Source: Phragmites australis
Lineage: Eukaryota; Streptophyta; Magnoliopsida; Poales; Poaceae
Reading direction: 5' to 3'
Assembly: GCF_958298935.1 (NCBI RefSeq)
Contig: NC_084933.1
Coordinates: 13,127,001-13,191,000 of the forward strand
DNA length: 64,000 nucleotides
Shown: positions 22,061-34,098 of the stretch, in pieces
Layout: every line of letters begins with the position of its first letter
Position numbering within the stretch: position 1 is the stretch's first letter
Notes under the pieces: generated by a model
The model's database searches: none
Told to the model about the DNA's origin: nothing
Seen by the model: only the letters and a program-made list of their open reading frames with translations
Translations under genes and position numbers: made by a program

Positions 22061-22500
22061 TATGTAGCCCCCGACTCTCAGGTCGAGGAGGAAAATGCTT
22101 GATCGGGGAGTAAGAAAGAACATATCTGTACCATTGAAAATATATGATGTAACCCCCAACTCTCTACTCGATGACTGAATCGAGTGGAGAATAAAGTCAT
22201 ACTCTCGAAAGTATACGATGTAGCCCCGACTCTTTGTTTGATGTGATAATAAACACAGAGAGTATAGCTATAGCATCAAAAGATACCCGACGTGGCCTCT
22301 GACTCTTTGCTCAATAGCTAAGTTCGAGTAGAAAGTAGAGCATAGCACTAGCATTAAACAATATAACTCCCTGCCCTCTAGCTAACATGATAGTTAAATA
22401 GAGAATGAAGTATAAGTTTAAAAATATATGACATAGCCTCTGACTCTCCACTCGATGACTGAATTGAGCAGAGAGTAGAGCATAAGCATCGACTCCTTCT
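22061..22500. repeat. Tandem repeat of about 71 bp with polypurine-tract-like core
   Basis: Six degenerate units begin near 22064, 22149, 22220, 22292, 22364 and 22433, spaced 85, 71, 72, 72 and 69 bp. Each starts with a version of tatgtagcccccgactctc and contains 'ctcgatgactgaatcgagtgg'-like palindromic text in the better units (near 22166 and 22451). On the element's own strand each unit therefore carries a gagtcgggggctac box; the leftmost one is in the position of the functional polypurine tract. Confidence 0.8.
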
Positions 22501-22639
22501 CAACCACATGCTCGAAGGCGTCAACCCCCGAGCATATGGCTGCAATTTTATCGTAGTCATCGAATGAATCCGATCAATCGGGTATGCGAGTATTAAAAAC
22601 CCACTCCCGCTTTTGCTCATTTTCACCGCAACCTTTGAT

Positions 22640-23395
22640 TTAACATGTCATAATGACACCGCACCCCTCTTTGCAGAGATTAGACAAGTCATAATACCTC
22701 AACGATGCCTCGACTTTCGCTAGACGTGTCGTGCGAACGAGGAGACCTTGTTATCATGCCTGGTGCTATCGGATCTTGATGCCACGCAGGAGGGAGATGA
22801 CAATGGTGGTGATGCTGATAAGATCATTGACCAGGTCACCAACAAGGTCTTCTGCAATGGAGCCCCCAAGCCTCCGATGGTGAAGAAAGAGCGATTGTGT
22901 TCTTCGTCAATAACCGACAGATCATCTCCGCACCCCGCAGAGGACCACTTGGCATCAACGGTGTAGGTTAGCAGCTCCAGCGGGGCCTTCACCTCAGCCA
23001 CTCTCCCTAGCCCTTATGCTAGCCAGTGGCCGGTTCCCAGGGCGATCAGCTGCCACCCCAAAGAGGAGCAGAAAAGGTTCCTCAACTCCTTCAAAGGTAA
23101 GTAGGGGTCCACATACTTCTGAACTCTTGAAAGTGGTGGATCTTCACTATTTGCAAGAACTAGGCGGATCCTTTCTATCAACTTTGTGCTAGCCACACAG
23201 GCAAGAAAGAGAAAATATGTAATAGGATAGTCAGTCTGATCAAAATGTAATCGACCTACCTTCGAGTTACCTTAACTATGAATGAAACTGTCAGAGTTGG
23301 TCGATGTTCCACAAGCGTTCGAGTATCTAACCATTTGGAGTAGATAATTGTACTGATCTAAATTGAGTAACTTTGACTACTATGTAGGGTCCTTC
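22640..23395 (-). other. Region downstream of integrase in the gypsy element
   Basis: Overlapping short ORFs exist on both strands (minus 23001-22720, plus 22748-22966), but neither resembles a known domain. The minus-strand ORF begins MAEVKAPLELLTY and has no visible motif. The segment is GC-richer than its surroundings. It probably belongs to the long 3' untranslated region of the gypsy element; coding function is not supported. Confidence 0.35.
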
Positions 23396-24320
23396 CTACT
23401 TAGGTGATAACTTATGGTGCCTAGCATGTTTTTGCACCTTTCGTAGAACAAGATTCCCAACAGTTAGTTTCCTGGGCTGGATTTTCTGACTATGATATCT
23501 ATGTAATGCTTGTTGATACTTGGCCATTCTAATGGATGCTTGATCACGATACTCCTTGAGTAGATTGATATCATCCACTCATAACTGCTCTTGGCCTTTT
23601 TTCGTGTAACTTTCCACTTGCGTCGATCCTAACTGCAATTCAGTCGGAAGTACTACCTCTGCTCCATAGACTAAATAGAAAGGAGTTTCACCGGTGGCCC
23701 TGTTAGTCGAGGTACGAACGAACCATAGCACCGAGGGAAGCTCTTTCACCCAGCATTTCGAGTAAGGTTTAAGCCTATCGAAAACCCGGGTTTTGATACC
23801 CTACAAGACTATACCATTGGCATGCTCAACCCGACCGTTACTTTGAGGGTGAGCTACTGAAGCAAAGTAAGTGTTTATGCCAAATTGTTCACAGAACATA
23901 GTAAAGGTCCTACTTCTGAACTGGTACCATTGTCTGTAATTATTTGATGTAAACATCGTATTAAGTAATTATGCTCCTTATGAACTTCTTCATTGCTTCT
24001 ACGGTTATCTTTTCCACGGGTTTGGCCTCAATCCACTTAGTGAACGTGTCGATAGCCAATAATAGAAAATTGAAACCACCTTGGGCCCTTGGAAACGGTC
24101 CCAGGATATCCAAGCCCTAGACAGAGAAAAGCCAAGAAAAAGTAATTATTTGCAGAATTTGGGCTGGTCGAGTGGTCTGCCTTCTAAAAAATTAGTAGCT
24201 TTTGCACTTTTGGAGGGCAGTCGGCCAAAATAATCCTTGGTAGAAAACCCTTCCAACCAAGGTGCGATAAGACGCATGATTACCACATATGCCTCCATGG
24301 ATATCGAGCAATATCTTATT
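23396..24320 (-). pseudogene. Integrase remnant of the gypsy element
   Basis: Minus-strand frames hold a zinc-binding start with HGGICGNHA near 24290 and, after several stops and frameshifts, the catalytic-core neighbourhood (the 24000-23700 text on this strand reads as the 'ANGQVE' and 'LPRVLW' regions in pieces). The C-terminal part 23578-23396 contains NLLKEYRDQASIRMAKYQQ, VGNLVLRKVQKHAR and HHKLSPK, the usual end of RIRE2/Cinful-type integrases. Too broken to act. Confidence 0.75.
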
Positions 24321-24842
24321 GTCCTCTTCCTGAGTGATGCAATTTATGAAGATTCTGTTACTCCCCTTTCAATAGAGCTTGTCATCTACCAAAGTATATA
24401 GCCTGGACTTACGAGCAATTTTTTCTATAGACGCATCATCGTCAAGGATCTCTCGACCTTCGAGATAGGCTCGGAATGGAGTCATCCAAATCGGTTCACG
24501 TTCGAGTAGTGTAGCTATCGTATCAGTGGATCCTACCTCACTGACCTGACCAGACTACTGGTCAAGTTGGGTAGCATCTGAGCTCAAAACTATTGAGACA
24601 GATGGTTTAAGGAGTTTCACGATGAAGACTCCTGCAGGTGTTGGAGAACATGACAAAGCGAGCCTAGTGAGTTCATCAACAGTGGAATTGCCACTTCTTC
24701 GGATGGGCGTGACTTCCAACCCTTCGAACCACTACTCAAGCTTTCGTACCTCTTTCAGATATGCCTTCATGTTGTTGTCTAAGAAATGGTATTCCTTTTG
24801 CACTTGGTTTATTACTAGCTGTGAGTCCCCTTTCCCGAGTAG

Positions 24843-25208
24843 TCATCTGATCCCAAGCGATATAGCTATACGGAGCCTGTTTACCAGTCCTTCGTACTCT
24901 GCAACACTGTTGGAAGCTTTAAATTCTAATTGAGTGATGTACCTGAGTTTTTCATCCATTGGAGATTTGAGTACGATGCCAGCCCCCGAGCCTTGAAGCG
25001 CAAGCGATCCGTCGAAGAAGAGCGTCCAGTGATTCTCGACCATGTTCGACTTTATTTCCTCAACATTTGTCCATTCGACAATGAATTTTGCTAACAGTCC
25101 TGACTTGGTGCTCGTACGCAGTGCATAGTTTACCATGAACTCATTGAGATTGACTGCCCATTGGGCGATTTGTCTAGTAGCATCCCGATTGCGTATAACA
25201 TCCTTCAA
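24843..25208 (-). pseudogene. RNase H of the gypsy element
   Basis: A 121-codon open stretch on the minus strand contains WTLFFDGSLALQGSGAGIVL, then LEFKASNSVAEYEGLVNRLR. The FDGS and AEYEGL motifs carry the first catalytic Asp and the Glu of retroviral-type RNase H. Upstream, AQWAVNLNEFMVNYALRTS is the connection from RT. The rest of the domain is lost beyond a stop near 24843. Confidence 0.85.
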
Positions 25209-25399
25209 CGGGACGTTGTCATGAAAGTGACCTTGTGCGCTTGGAAATAGTGTTGTAGCTCTCGAGAAGTCATTAGGACTGCGTACATCAACTTCTGCAC
25301 TTGCGCGTATCGTAGTTTAGCATCATGTAGGACTTCGCTCACGTAGTAAATCGGCCTCTAGATCTTGGCCTTCTTCTTGGGGCATTCCTGTTTAACCAC

Positions 25400-26250
25400 C
25401 AAGATCATGCTTACGACTTGTGGGATAGCTTTTTAAGTCTTGAAATGCCTTCTCCACCTCTTTCGTCTACTCAAACCGGTCTTCTTCTTTAAAAGCATGA
25501 ATAAGGGCATCCCTCGCTCGCCCATCTTGAAGATGAATCGACTAAGGTATGCTATGCATCCTGCTAATTTTTGAACTTCCTTTAGTGTTCAAGGTGACTG
25601 CATCTGGTCGAGAGCCTCGATTTTTCCCTGATTAGCCTCAATGCCATGACTTGACACTAGGAAGCCGAGAAGCTTGCTAGACGAAACACCAAACGTGCAC
25701 TTCTCAGGGTTAAGCATCATACGGTATTTTCTGAGGTTGTTGAATGTTTCCTTGAGGTCAACAATCAATTCATCTTTGGTTCTAGCCTTAACTACAATAT
25801 CATCAATAGAAGCATCAACGTTGCACCTGATTTGGGACTGTAAACAATTCTAAATACACCGTTGATAAGTAGCACCAACACTCTTTAAACCAAAGGGCAT
25901 CTTTATATAGCAAAATACACCAAAAGGAGTAATAAAAACAATTTTCTCTTCATCCTCTATCTTCATGCTAATTTGCTGATAGAATAGGTATCTAGAAAAC
26001 ATAGCAATTCACAACTCGCTGTAGAGTCAATAATCTGGTCGATGCGAGGAAGAGGTAAAAGATTCTTAGGAAAAGCTTCATTAAGGTTGCTGAAATCACG
26101 CACATTCTCCACTTGTCGTTCGCTTTCTTTACAAGGATAAGGTTTGCGAGCCATGTAGGATGATGAACTTCTCAAATGAAGCCCACTTATAGGAGTTTGC
26201 CGACCTCCTCCTGTATGGCTTGCTTTCTGTCTTCCACAAATCTTCGCTAT
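25400..26250 (-). pseudogene. Reverse transcriptase of the gypsy element
   Basis: Minus-strand text contains VRDFSNLNEAFPKNLLPLPR and IDQIIDSTA (26110-26030), then IDDIVVKART near 25790 as the catalytic box, preceded by Ser where Tyr is usual, then LNPEKCTFGV near 25710 and LGFLVSSHGIEANQGKIEAL near 25660-25610. Stops and a frameshift near 25980 break it. The DD pair survives, but the polymerase is dead. Confidence 0.82.
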
Positions 26251-26627
26251 TTCTACACCATAGGTTTGGCGTCAGGTTTCACAGCTAGTCGATGATCAAT
26301 CACCTCCCTAGGGACTCCGAGCATATCGGACGATTGTCATGCAAACACGTCTTGGTTTGCCCAAAAGAAAGTGATGAGCTCGAGTTCCTATTTGTGATCA
26401 AGGTCGAACCTTATGTTGAATGTCTTGGTTGGTTCAGACGGATCGAAGGGAACAATCTTGACACCACCACCTGTCTTCTTGTCCTTAGCACCATCGGTGT
26501 TGTCTCCTTTGGTGGTGTCGTCGGACTAGGAGGCCTTGGTGAGGGTCACGAGTTTGGAGTCCTTGATCTTGGCGGTTGCTTGATGCTTCTGGAGCTTGGA
26601 CTCTGCGCCTTTCGAAGTGGTTGCCGC

Positions 26628-27068
26628 TCAGCAGAAATGTTTGACCATATCCAATCTCTTCTTGTCACATTTGACTGCTACGCGTTGGTCTTCCTTAATG
26701 GTTATGACACCTTTGGGGCTTAGGATCTTGATCATCTGGTATGCGTAGTGTACTATAGCCATGAACCTTCCAAGCATTGGGCGGCCTAGGATCACATTGT
26801 AAGCCGTCCCAAAGTCTGTGACATCGAAAGTTAACTTTTCTATGCGAAAGTTCTCGGGCTCGCCAATTGTGACCGGTAGCTCGATCTGGCCAAGGGGCAT
26901 GGTCGATGAGTTTAGAGTTATACAATGGAAGGGTTCAACTCCTTTCTTGAGCTCTACCCTTTCGATCCCCATCTTATCTAAGATCTTAGTGAAGATGAGG
27001 TTAAGAGAACTACCCCCATCAGTGAAGGTCTGAGAAACTTTAATGTTGAGGATAGTCGGTTGGACCAC
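26628..27068 (-). pseudogene. Aspartic protease region of the gypsy element
   Basis: A 146-codon open stretch contains VSQTFTDGGSSLNLIF, where DGGSS corresponds to the D-S/T-G active site of retropepsins (here D-G-G), and FGTAYNVILGRPML, the second conserved segment typical of plant Ty3/gypsy proteases. It lies between gag (27185 onward) and RT, as expected. Confidence 0.82.
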
Positions 27069-27184
27069 AACTGGATACTAACTCAGGTGTGGAATTGTGG
27101 CTGGATGGTCAGCTTAGTAGAAGGTGATCTTGACTTTCGACCACTTGAGGTATCGAAGAGGCCCGGTTGATGCTAGATTGATCT

Positions 27185-27525
27185 TCATTTTGACTGTCTT
27201 TTGGACTCATACGAGGTGCATCCTCTGAAGATGTGCACCAAGCTCTGATCAACCTCGTGGAATTTAGGCTCAACATCTTTAGCATCTAGCTTGTCCTGTT
27301 TGCTGTGATACCTAGCAATGGTAGCCTTCAGGTTATCATCGACCTTCTTTTTAATAACATGGCATTCGTCAAACTCGTGTCGGTTGGTCCGATGTGCGGG
27401 ACACCACTTTCCCGTCACCTTGGCTCAGGCCTTTGTTATCTCCAGTGTTGCGTGACTTGCTCCTATCGATCGCGGCTATAGTCGTGTTTGGACCCTTACA
27501 CTTGTCACCAGGTTTATTCTTCTTC
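27185..27525 (-). pseudogene. Gag C-terminus with CCHC-like knuckle
   Basis: The minus-strand frame 27418-27185 contains WCPAHRTNRHEFDECHVIKK, the His/Cys-rich end of gag seen in this gypsy group. The preceding gag frame lies at 35330-35001 and joins here across the nested element after removal of one cactc copy. A stop and frameshift near 27420 separate the two gag pieces. Confidence 0.75.
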
Positions 27526-27530
27526 CACTC
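27526..27530. repeat. Target-site duplication cactc (left)
   Basis: cactc directly precedes the LTR at 27531 and recurs at 35001-35005 directly after the other LTR. This proves a single insertion event for 27531-35000. Confidence 0.95.
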
Positions 27531-28431
27531 TGTCGAGGGTAATCCCGGACAGTGATTCCGGGGTATGTTGGACAGTGGGTGCGTGATCTTTGTTCGGAAT
27601 GCGTCTGCTGAATCTGGCTGTGTATGTGCAACTCAAGAACACTGGGGTTTATCCAAGTTCAGGCCCCCCTCAGGGTAATAGCCCTACATCATGTGTATTC
27701 TTTTTCTTGTGGTCTAAGCCGGTTACAAATGATGTTCTTGCCAAGCCTTCTTCTTGGCCTCCTTCGCCTCTAGACCTCTCTTTCTTCCGATCCCCTCTTC
27801 AGAGCCTGGTACTCCTCCCTTTATATATCAGAGGGAGAGAGGACTTACACGTGAGTCAAGACATAGACCCAAGCCTAGCTAGAGCTTTCTACCTAGGCCC
27901 ATCATTACTAAGAGCGGACGTATCCCATTTGCTCTATGGCGCCACAGAGCCCGTCCCATCGCTCCACCGCCTGTGTCATCCCGGACGCCCGAACTGTCTT
28001 GTCCCATCCCCACGCGTCCCTGCGCACCTGCAAAAGAACTCCTGCCACGCCTGTCAGGCCGTCCCATAGTGTTCAATGCTACGAGATGGGTCACGGCCGC
28101 TCTGCGCTGACCACATCGTGGATGACCGGAAAGGGGACCTGGGGAAGGGAACTACTCAAGTGAAAAAGTATTTATTGTGATTAGATTGATTAGACACATA
28201 CCTGCCCCATGACCAGAGGAAACTGGTCGCGAGGTTTGCTCCTGCGACTGGGGACTGGTCGCGGAGCTCGGTCGGAGAGCCTGGTTGCGTGGTCGCTGGC
28301 TGGTCACGCAGTTGCTAACTGGTCATGTGGGAGGATCGCGGTTCCGGACAAAACGTGGCATGCGGTACCTGCTGATATCTCACCAGCGTGGGTCCGCCCG
28401 CGAGGGGACCCCACTATTCTTTACATCGACA
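27531..28431 (-). repeat. 3' LTR (left) of the nested element
   Basis: 901 bp, beginning tgtcgagggtaatc and ending ctttacatcgaca in plus orientation; the inverted ends are TGTCGA/TCGACA. A TATA box reads TATATAA on the minus strand (27827-27821), agreeing with minus-strand transcription. It is about 90% identical to 34099-35000. Confidence 0.95.
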
Positions 28432-28446
28432 GTAGCCCCCAAGCTC
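28432..28446 (-). other. Polypurine tract of the nested element
   Basis: On the minus strand the sequence just before the left LTR reads agcttgggggctac, a purine-rich plus-strand primer. The gggggctac core is shared with the surrounding gypsy element (minus-strand at 22064). Confidence 0.75.
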
Positions 28447-28724
28447 CTTTGTGGATGCGGTGGACGGAACAGTCTGTCAGATGACCGTGGCTGGACTTAG
28501 TCGAACCACTTGGGCCCTAGGTGAACATGAGTTCACCCGGGGGGTGATCAGCGATACGGTCCATTCTCATGGTCGCCCAAAAAAATCGCATACCAAGGGG
28601 AGGTTAACCGTCCATAGAAAAAAGGATAGTGGGAGAGAGAAACCTTAATGGGCGCTGGATTTCGAGGGAATTTTGGTTCCCCAGACGGATTCTCGGGAGC
28701 TGGGGCGGCGGAACCGAGCCGATC

Positions 28725-28731
28725 CTATAAA
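28725..28731 (+). promoter_or_regulatory. TATA box for the antisense gene
   Basis: tataaat in the context gatcctataaatgggagg, 110 bp upstream of the ATG at 28841 and inside the retrotransposon body, on the strand opposite to the element's own transcription. A transcript would start near 28755. Position and spacing fit a plant core promoter; activity is inference. Confidence 0.55.
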
Positions 28732-28840
28732 TGGGAGGACGGAAAGCCCCAAAAATCTCTCTGCCACCCGAGCTCTTGCGCTAGAGACCCTCGCCTCCAT
28801 CCCCCACTAGAGCCTTTCAAACAACCACCACTGCATCCTC

Positions 28841-31800
28841 ATGGCACCGCGCACCGGAAAGGAGGCCAACTTCCCCAAGTCCAAGTGCACTGCTGCGAAG
28901 CTGAAGTAGATGTACGAGAATCATCTGCTTCCACGCCGTTTGTCCTCCGGGTACCACCCTGGGGCCGATGTTCCTGCTCCCTGCTAAGGGGAGATCATAA
29001 TCTTTGCTTCATTTTTCTTGGTCGGTCTCGTCCCCTCTTTCTTCGAGTTCTTCTGCACCATCATCTCCTTCTATGACATCTGCCATCTTCATCTAAACCC
29101 CAACTCCATCATCATGCTAAGCATCTTGGCTCACATATGCAAGAGCTTCATAGGGGTCGAGCCATGTCTCGATCTCTTCAGATTTTTCTATGTGGCCCGG
29201 CTGCAGCCAGGGCCGGCCACCGGGAGCTGTGGTTACCATCTCCGAGACGGTGTCGCCAGCTCCTACTTGGAGATGAACCTAAAATCGTCATGGTCGGGTT
29301 GGAGAGAGGAGTGGTTCTACCTCACGACCGATGACTCCCTCGACAACCTTTGTGTGCCCGAAGCGCCGGCACGTCTTGCAGAGAGTTGGGGGAGCTCTCC
29401 CACGCCGACCGCCGAGCTACTATCCCTCGCCGACCTGGTCAGGGGGCTAGCGAAAGCCGTTCTATCGGGGTCAGATGTCGTGCACGACTTCATCAAGCGC
29501 CAGCTCTGCCCCTTATGGCAAAGGGCGCACCTGGCCTACCTATATACTGGGAGCGACGATGATACCTGGGAGAGTTCCACAGGTAATGTTACAACTGTCT
29601 CCTTGCCTCGGGAGGCTTGATCGAGTGGTGTTTTACGATTATTGTTTTCAGATCTTTCTGATGAGGTCATCGATCTGCGGGTCAGATCGCTGATGGCGAC
29701 GATTGCCAGGAAAGGAGGCCCTCCGTGCATCCCTCTATGCGAGCTCCCTCCGATGGATAGGGCGTGGGTTAGGCTGGTATGTTTGATATTTTCCCTGAAT
29801 TCCATTTTCCAAGTTTTTTTTTCTTGGCCAGAGTTTTATTTTTCGCGCTATCTTCAACATCTTCCCGAGGTCGATGCCATGAGGCCAATAATCGACGATG
29901 TCGATGAGGCCCTTCGGGAGATCGATCGGGAAGCATCTGCCCCCGCCCTGGATGTCCCTCGTCCTGGTTGCGTTTCGCACCCAACTGGGCCAGGGGTGGC
30001 CAACCTTCGTAGGTTCCGATGGTGGTCGAGGGTGGTGGCCCTGTGAGTGATGCCGGTCAGCAGGAGGCTGACCAGGCACCCTGCGGCCGGTCCAGAACCG
30101 ACCTAGCATCCTGCGGCCCGACCAGGGTTGCCCTGCGTGACCCTGAGCACCGGTTGCCCACTCACAGGGTTGTCCTCTCCGACCGGTTGATCTGGCGAGT
30201 TTGTGAGGTCTAAGCTGGTGCTCCGTCCTCCGTCGCAGAGGTAAGCTTTTCTAGGCAGTTGTAGATACTTTGAACTGCTCTTTTCTTCTTGATTCTACAA
30301 CTTTGCTGGTTTGTCATAGGCCCTCAGTGACCACCATGACCACCCCCCCTGACGGTGCCCTGGCCTAATGCCCCGACGCCCCTGCCAGCGTTGGCTTTGC
30401 CCCTCGGCATATCAACGGCGGCTCCAGGCCCCACGGGTTTGGTCGAGGAGTCTGTTCCGACTCCTGACTTGCTCTCGTGGTTGGCCATTTCCTGGCCGCC
30501 GTCTGCAAGCTGGTCGAACAGAAGGAGACAGCGACTAGCAGATGCGCCGAGCTGGAGAAGTAGCTGACCGAGATGCGAAGGAGGTGCGGTGATTCTCCCA
30601 AGAGAAAGCCACACTGGTCGCCGAGCGCTCCCAGCTCAAGGAGGAAGAGCGCTCTTCCGCGAAGCCTTCGGAGCGCTGGTGGATCCACTAGGTAGCCTCG
30701 GGCTGGGGGTGATCGAGCCGAAGGATGGCCGCACTGCCCAAGCCTAGGCCTATGCCCTCTGGGTCCTTATGGAGCACTTCTCTGAGCTCCCTGCCACCCT
30801 GGCGTTGAGGGGGGCAGAGGACGTTTCGCAGGTGGTGAGGGCAACTGCGGAGTATATCTTCCGGTGCTACCATAACTGTGACCCTATCTTCAACCTGGAC
30901 TTGGTACGGGAAGGGGCCGCGGTTGCCAGATCAGAAGCTGAGGAAAGACTTCAGCGGGAGTGCCAGGGGCGGTGGACTACGTGACGTCCATCTTTCAGGT
31001 GGAGGCCACCGAGGAGTAAAAAACTCGATTGTAACCTTTGTTATGTAACATTTTTTTGAATGGAACCCCCACGTCTTTGTTTCCTGATAAGATTTTGTCG
31101 TTGTGGTCGTAGAGTTCCCAGACTCTCCGTGACTTCCACCCGAACCGACCTGCCGCCCACGCTGATTGGCCCCCCAGCCCTCATCGAATCCCCGACCACA
31201 TCCGTTGACCACCCTTCCGACCGACAATCCTTGGAGGTGGCGGCCAGACAAGTGCGAGGGTCTGTGGCCGAGCGGGCGAGTACTTCGAGCGACCTTCAAG
31301 GTGCGTTGCACCAACCACTTGCATCGCGTGATGGTCCTAGGGTACATCAGTAGGGTTCGATTGGCTGACACAGGTGTGGCTTACGCTCTATTTTTTTACT
31401 AGCCTACCAGGAGGAGTTACTCAGGGTGAAGAGGGATCTGGAACGGGCGACCAGGGAAAGCGCCCAGCAAAGGGAGGAGTTCTACGATCGCCTTCACCGC
31501 TGCCTGGAAGATTTCTATGTGGTGCGAAAGCAACTTGAGTGGCTGACCAAGGAGAGCGATGAGCGGTGAGTGGCATTATACAACCAACTCAGCCGAGCTT
31601 TTACCCCTTTCGACTCGTTGCTTCGGTCCACCAGCGTCCAGGTCCGTCCGACCACAGGGAACACTGTGACCGGTCATGCCGAGTGGTTTCTGGTGGCCTC
31701 TAAGGAGGCAAGTGGCCTTGAGCAGAGGATTCGCGAGACCATCGGAGACCACCTTTTCAAGGCCCTTGCCTGCATCAGTGACCACTTTCCCGACCTGGAC

Positions 31801-31990
31801 CTCTTGCCGGTAGTCGGCGCCGATTTTGAAGGTACTTAGATGACCGCGGAGGAACTCGGCGCCCGAGCTGATTCATTTTTGTATGCCGTTTGTTCCTGTA
31901 TTTGGACCATCCGGTTCGACCCTCTCAGGGGTATTTTGGGTTCTAGGAGGAATGTTGTAGGCTTGTCTGGAACCACCCCCCGGGCTTTGT
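28841..31990 (+). pseudogene. Transposase_28 (PF04195) family gene, antisense within the nested retrotransposon
   Basis: Starts MAPRTGKEANFPKSKCTAAK. After an in-frame TAG at 28907 and a TAA near 28985 the frame continues openly to 29582. It contains FFEFFCTIISFYD, LNPNSIIMLSILAHICKSFI, LDLFRFFYVARLQPGP, YLEMNLKSSWSGWREEWFYL and CVPEAPARLAESW, the hallmark blocks of the grass 'putative gypsy type transposon' family. Exon 1 (28841-29582) joins in phase to exon 2 (29652-29776, LSDEVIDLRVRSLMAT). Later exons are less certain; another intron fits 30243-30329. The C-terminal part has a coiled coil (31402-31569, EELLRVKRDLERATRESAQQ) and a helical end with ACISDHFPDLDLLPVVGADF (31750-31835). Several stops mean this copy is dead. 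The family's function is unknown. Confidence 0.82.
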
Positions 31991-32539
31991 AATGACAGGC
32001 ATTTGGCCCTTATGTGGATCTTCTCCGTGTTTTGATGATGAATAGTCTTCGAAGTGCTTGTATCACTTAGGGAGGATCGCATTAAGCCGCTCACGAGCAA
32101 CATTCCTGGTGCTGAGGGGGACCCTTAGCACGACGAGCCTTTCAGTGGCGACCAGCGCTCGACCCGATTTAGAACTTCCGGCAATGTAGTCGTTAACCCT
32201 CGGGTGCCTACCATGTCATCGTGCAAGCAGGTTAGCTTCGGATCTCGTCCCATCAATACGAGCAAGCGGGCTAAACAAATCTCAGAACTTGGTGGGAAAA
32301 CTCGTTTGTCCATGGAGTCCTGCAACATAAAGAGCTTGATTACTTTAATTTGGACAAACTTACAAGTCATGTCCACGCTCGTTCGGAAGGTCCTGCAAAA
32401 TAGTCAAACAGGCTTGTCTCCGAGCAGCCTCATACATAAAGCTGGTGCACCGCGAGCTGTATGATTTGCAACTGACAACCCTGGTCAACCCGACTGCGTG
32501 AGGCTGAGAAACTAGAGGTCGTCAGTGACCTGCGATCAG

Positions 32540-33500
32540 TTTCGCGTGTGGTGGTCACGACCGTGCCTGAGGTCAGGAATTTATGGCTGCCTGGGGATTT
32601 TAGAGAATGGTCACATGACGTCCAGCCCCCAGACAGTGAAAAGCTGAGAGAGTGGTATGTTTTGCAGTGCCCGGGCTGGTAGGTTTGTATTCCGGTAGTG
32701 GTGCTGGCATGACTCGCACCTTTTCACCTGCTCGTGAGCATCCTGGAGGGCGATGGGAGGTCCGGCCTCCACGTCTTCCTCCGAGGATGTTAGGGAGCGC
32801 TATGCTCCCCCCGTCCTGAGCGATGTACTTCAGTAAAGGGTCGTTGCTCCCTTGGTGATAGAGGTGTCCCTCTACCAAGGAAGATTCTCACGGTTAGCCC
32901 GCGTGACATTTTCTGCTGACACATTGTCGTCAGGGGTTGCTTGATTTTGAAGGTAGTCCGAGATCTGATCCATCCAGGTTGTACCTAAATCGAGCAGGGT
33001 GACCACATAATGACCACCCGAGATCGATGGCACCAAGGGAGGCATTGCCTCCAAAGGTGTTGCCTCTGGTGTTCCGCTTCTAAGCGGAGCATCCCTTCCG
33101 CTTCAGCCCGAGACCGCAGCGGGTGACCGTGTGAGTCTTTTCTCAAAGACTCCGACCGGGACAGGTTCGCAAGAAGAGGCTAGACAGGCCAGCCCATCAG
33201 CCAGGGAAGAAATCCTTGCAAGGAAAGTGTGTGACTTCCCAGTCAATGGAGCGTTGCTCTATCTTTCTCACTTCGGAGATGTATGTCGCCATCGTCTGAT
33301 CCGCACACTGAAGACCCCTTGGTGACGGGGTTTCACCTAGTAGTGAGTCCCTCATCACTAGTAGGTGTTTCTCCACGTGTGGGTGATGCTCGTGTTCCAG
33401 TTAAGAGGCCCTCATACTCCGCTTCGTATTTAATAACTGGAAAAATGGAATTGAACCATGTACCTGACGATGCATGGTCCTATTCTTGCTCCTTCCTGGT
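32540..33500 (-). pseudogene. RNase H and integrase remnants of the nested element
   Basis: On the minus strand, the segment near 33450-33390 reads KYEAEYEGLLTGTR, matching the AEYEGL motif of Ty3/gypsy RNase H. The segment 33050-32900 reads WMDQISDYLQNQATPDDN. The segment 32880-32600 holds VEGHLYHQGSNDPLLKY, then in other frames RCESCQHHYRNTNLPARALQ and FTVWGLDVM. These are the start of integrase in RIRE2-like elements. Large deletions and frameshifts separate them. They show that the element descends from an autonomous gypsy parent. Confidence 0.75.
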
Positions 33501-34074
33501 TAGGGGGAAGCATGTCCCGCTTAGCGACCAGTACCACGTCTGTGACCCTTTCAAATCCTGCAAGGTAGAACAAGGATTTCCCCTTCTGATCGAAGGGTGG
33601 TCAGTATCGAGAAAGGGAGAGGGTTACCTTTCTGAGACTCAGGTAGGCTGCCTTCCTTACTAGTACTCTGTGGGGAGTGGTCGTTAATCGTTCCCAAAGT
33701 TTGAGGTGTAGACCCTTCTGCTAGTCCTGGGGTTGAACCTACTCGGAGAAATAACACACGCGATTAGTTCCCCGATATTCTTTTGCCGGATCGAATCATA
33801 CCTGCCCGATGGTTTTGGTTCATGTCACGGGCTGGGGGTGGCAGTCCTTGCGCGGTGAGTGATCCTCCGGGTGAGGCTGCCACCAAAGAAACCCATTCCC
33901 CCAGAGCTTGCAATCCATGAGTTCTCCTTGGCGCTGGGAGCATGGATGCCTCAGCTGCCTCCCGGAGCCTTCGGATCCTAATCCGATGTCCTGAGTTTGG
34001 GACATATTAGCTCCGTCTGGGTCGTACCCAATGAACAACACCTTACAGCAACTTGAATCTTGAACTCGGAAACG

Positions 34075-34098
34075 TGCCCCCTTACCTGGTGCGCCAAA
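34075..34098 (-). other. Primer binding site of the nested element
   Basis: On the minus strand, directly after the 5' LTR end, the sequence reads tttggcgcaccaggtaaggg. The TGG start fits pairing with a tRNA 3' CCA end. The surrounding gypsy element has the same 14-base core (tggcgcaccaggta) at 40546-40529. I do not assign the tRNA. Confidence 0.75.

Noticed and set aside
22061..22500. CRISPR-like regular repeats
   Set aside because: Units are degenerate and contiguous, with no unique spacers, in a plant retrotransposon 3' region.
26292..26723. 143-codon plus-strand ORF
   Set aside because: Antisense to the protease-RT region of the gypsy element; no domain.
29735..30109. 124-codon minus-strand ORF inside the nested element
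   Set aside because: Although on the element's own strand, it has no gag/pol motif and overlaps the recognisable plus-strand gene region.
33283..33663. 126-codon plus-strand ORF
   Set aside because: The minus strand here shows RNase H motifs; the plus ORF has no recognisable domain.
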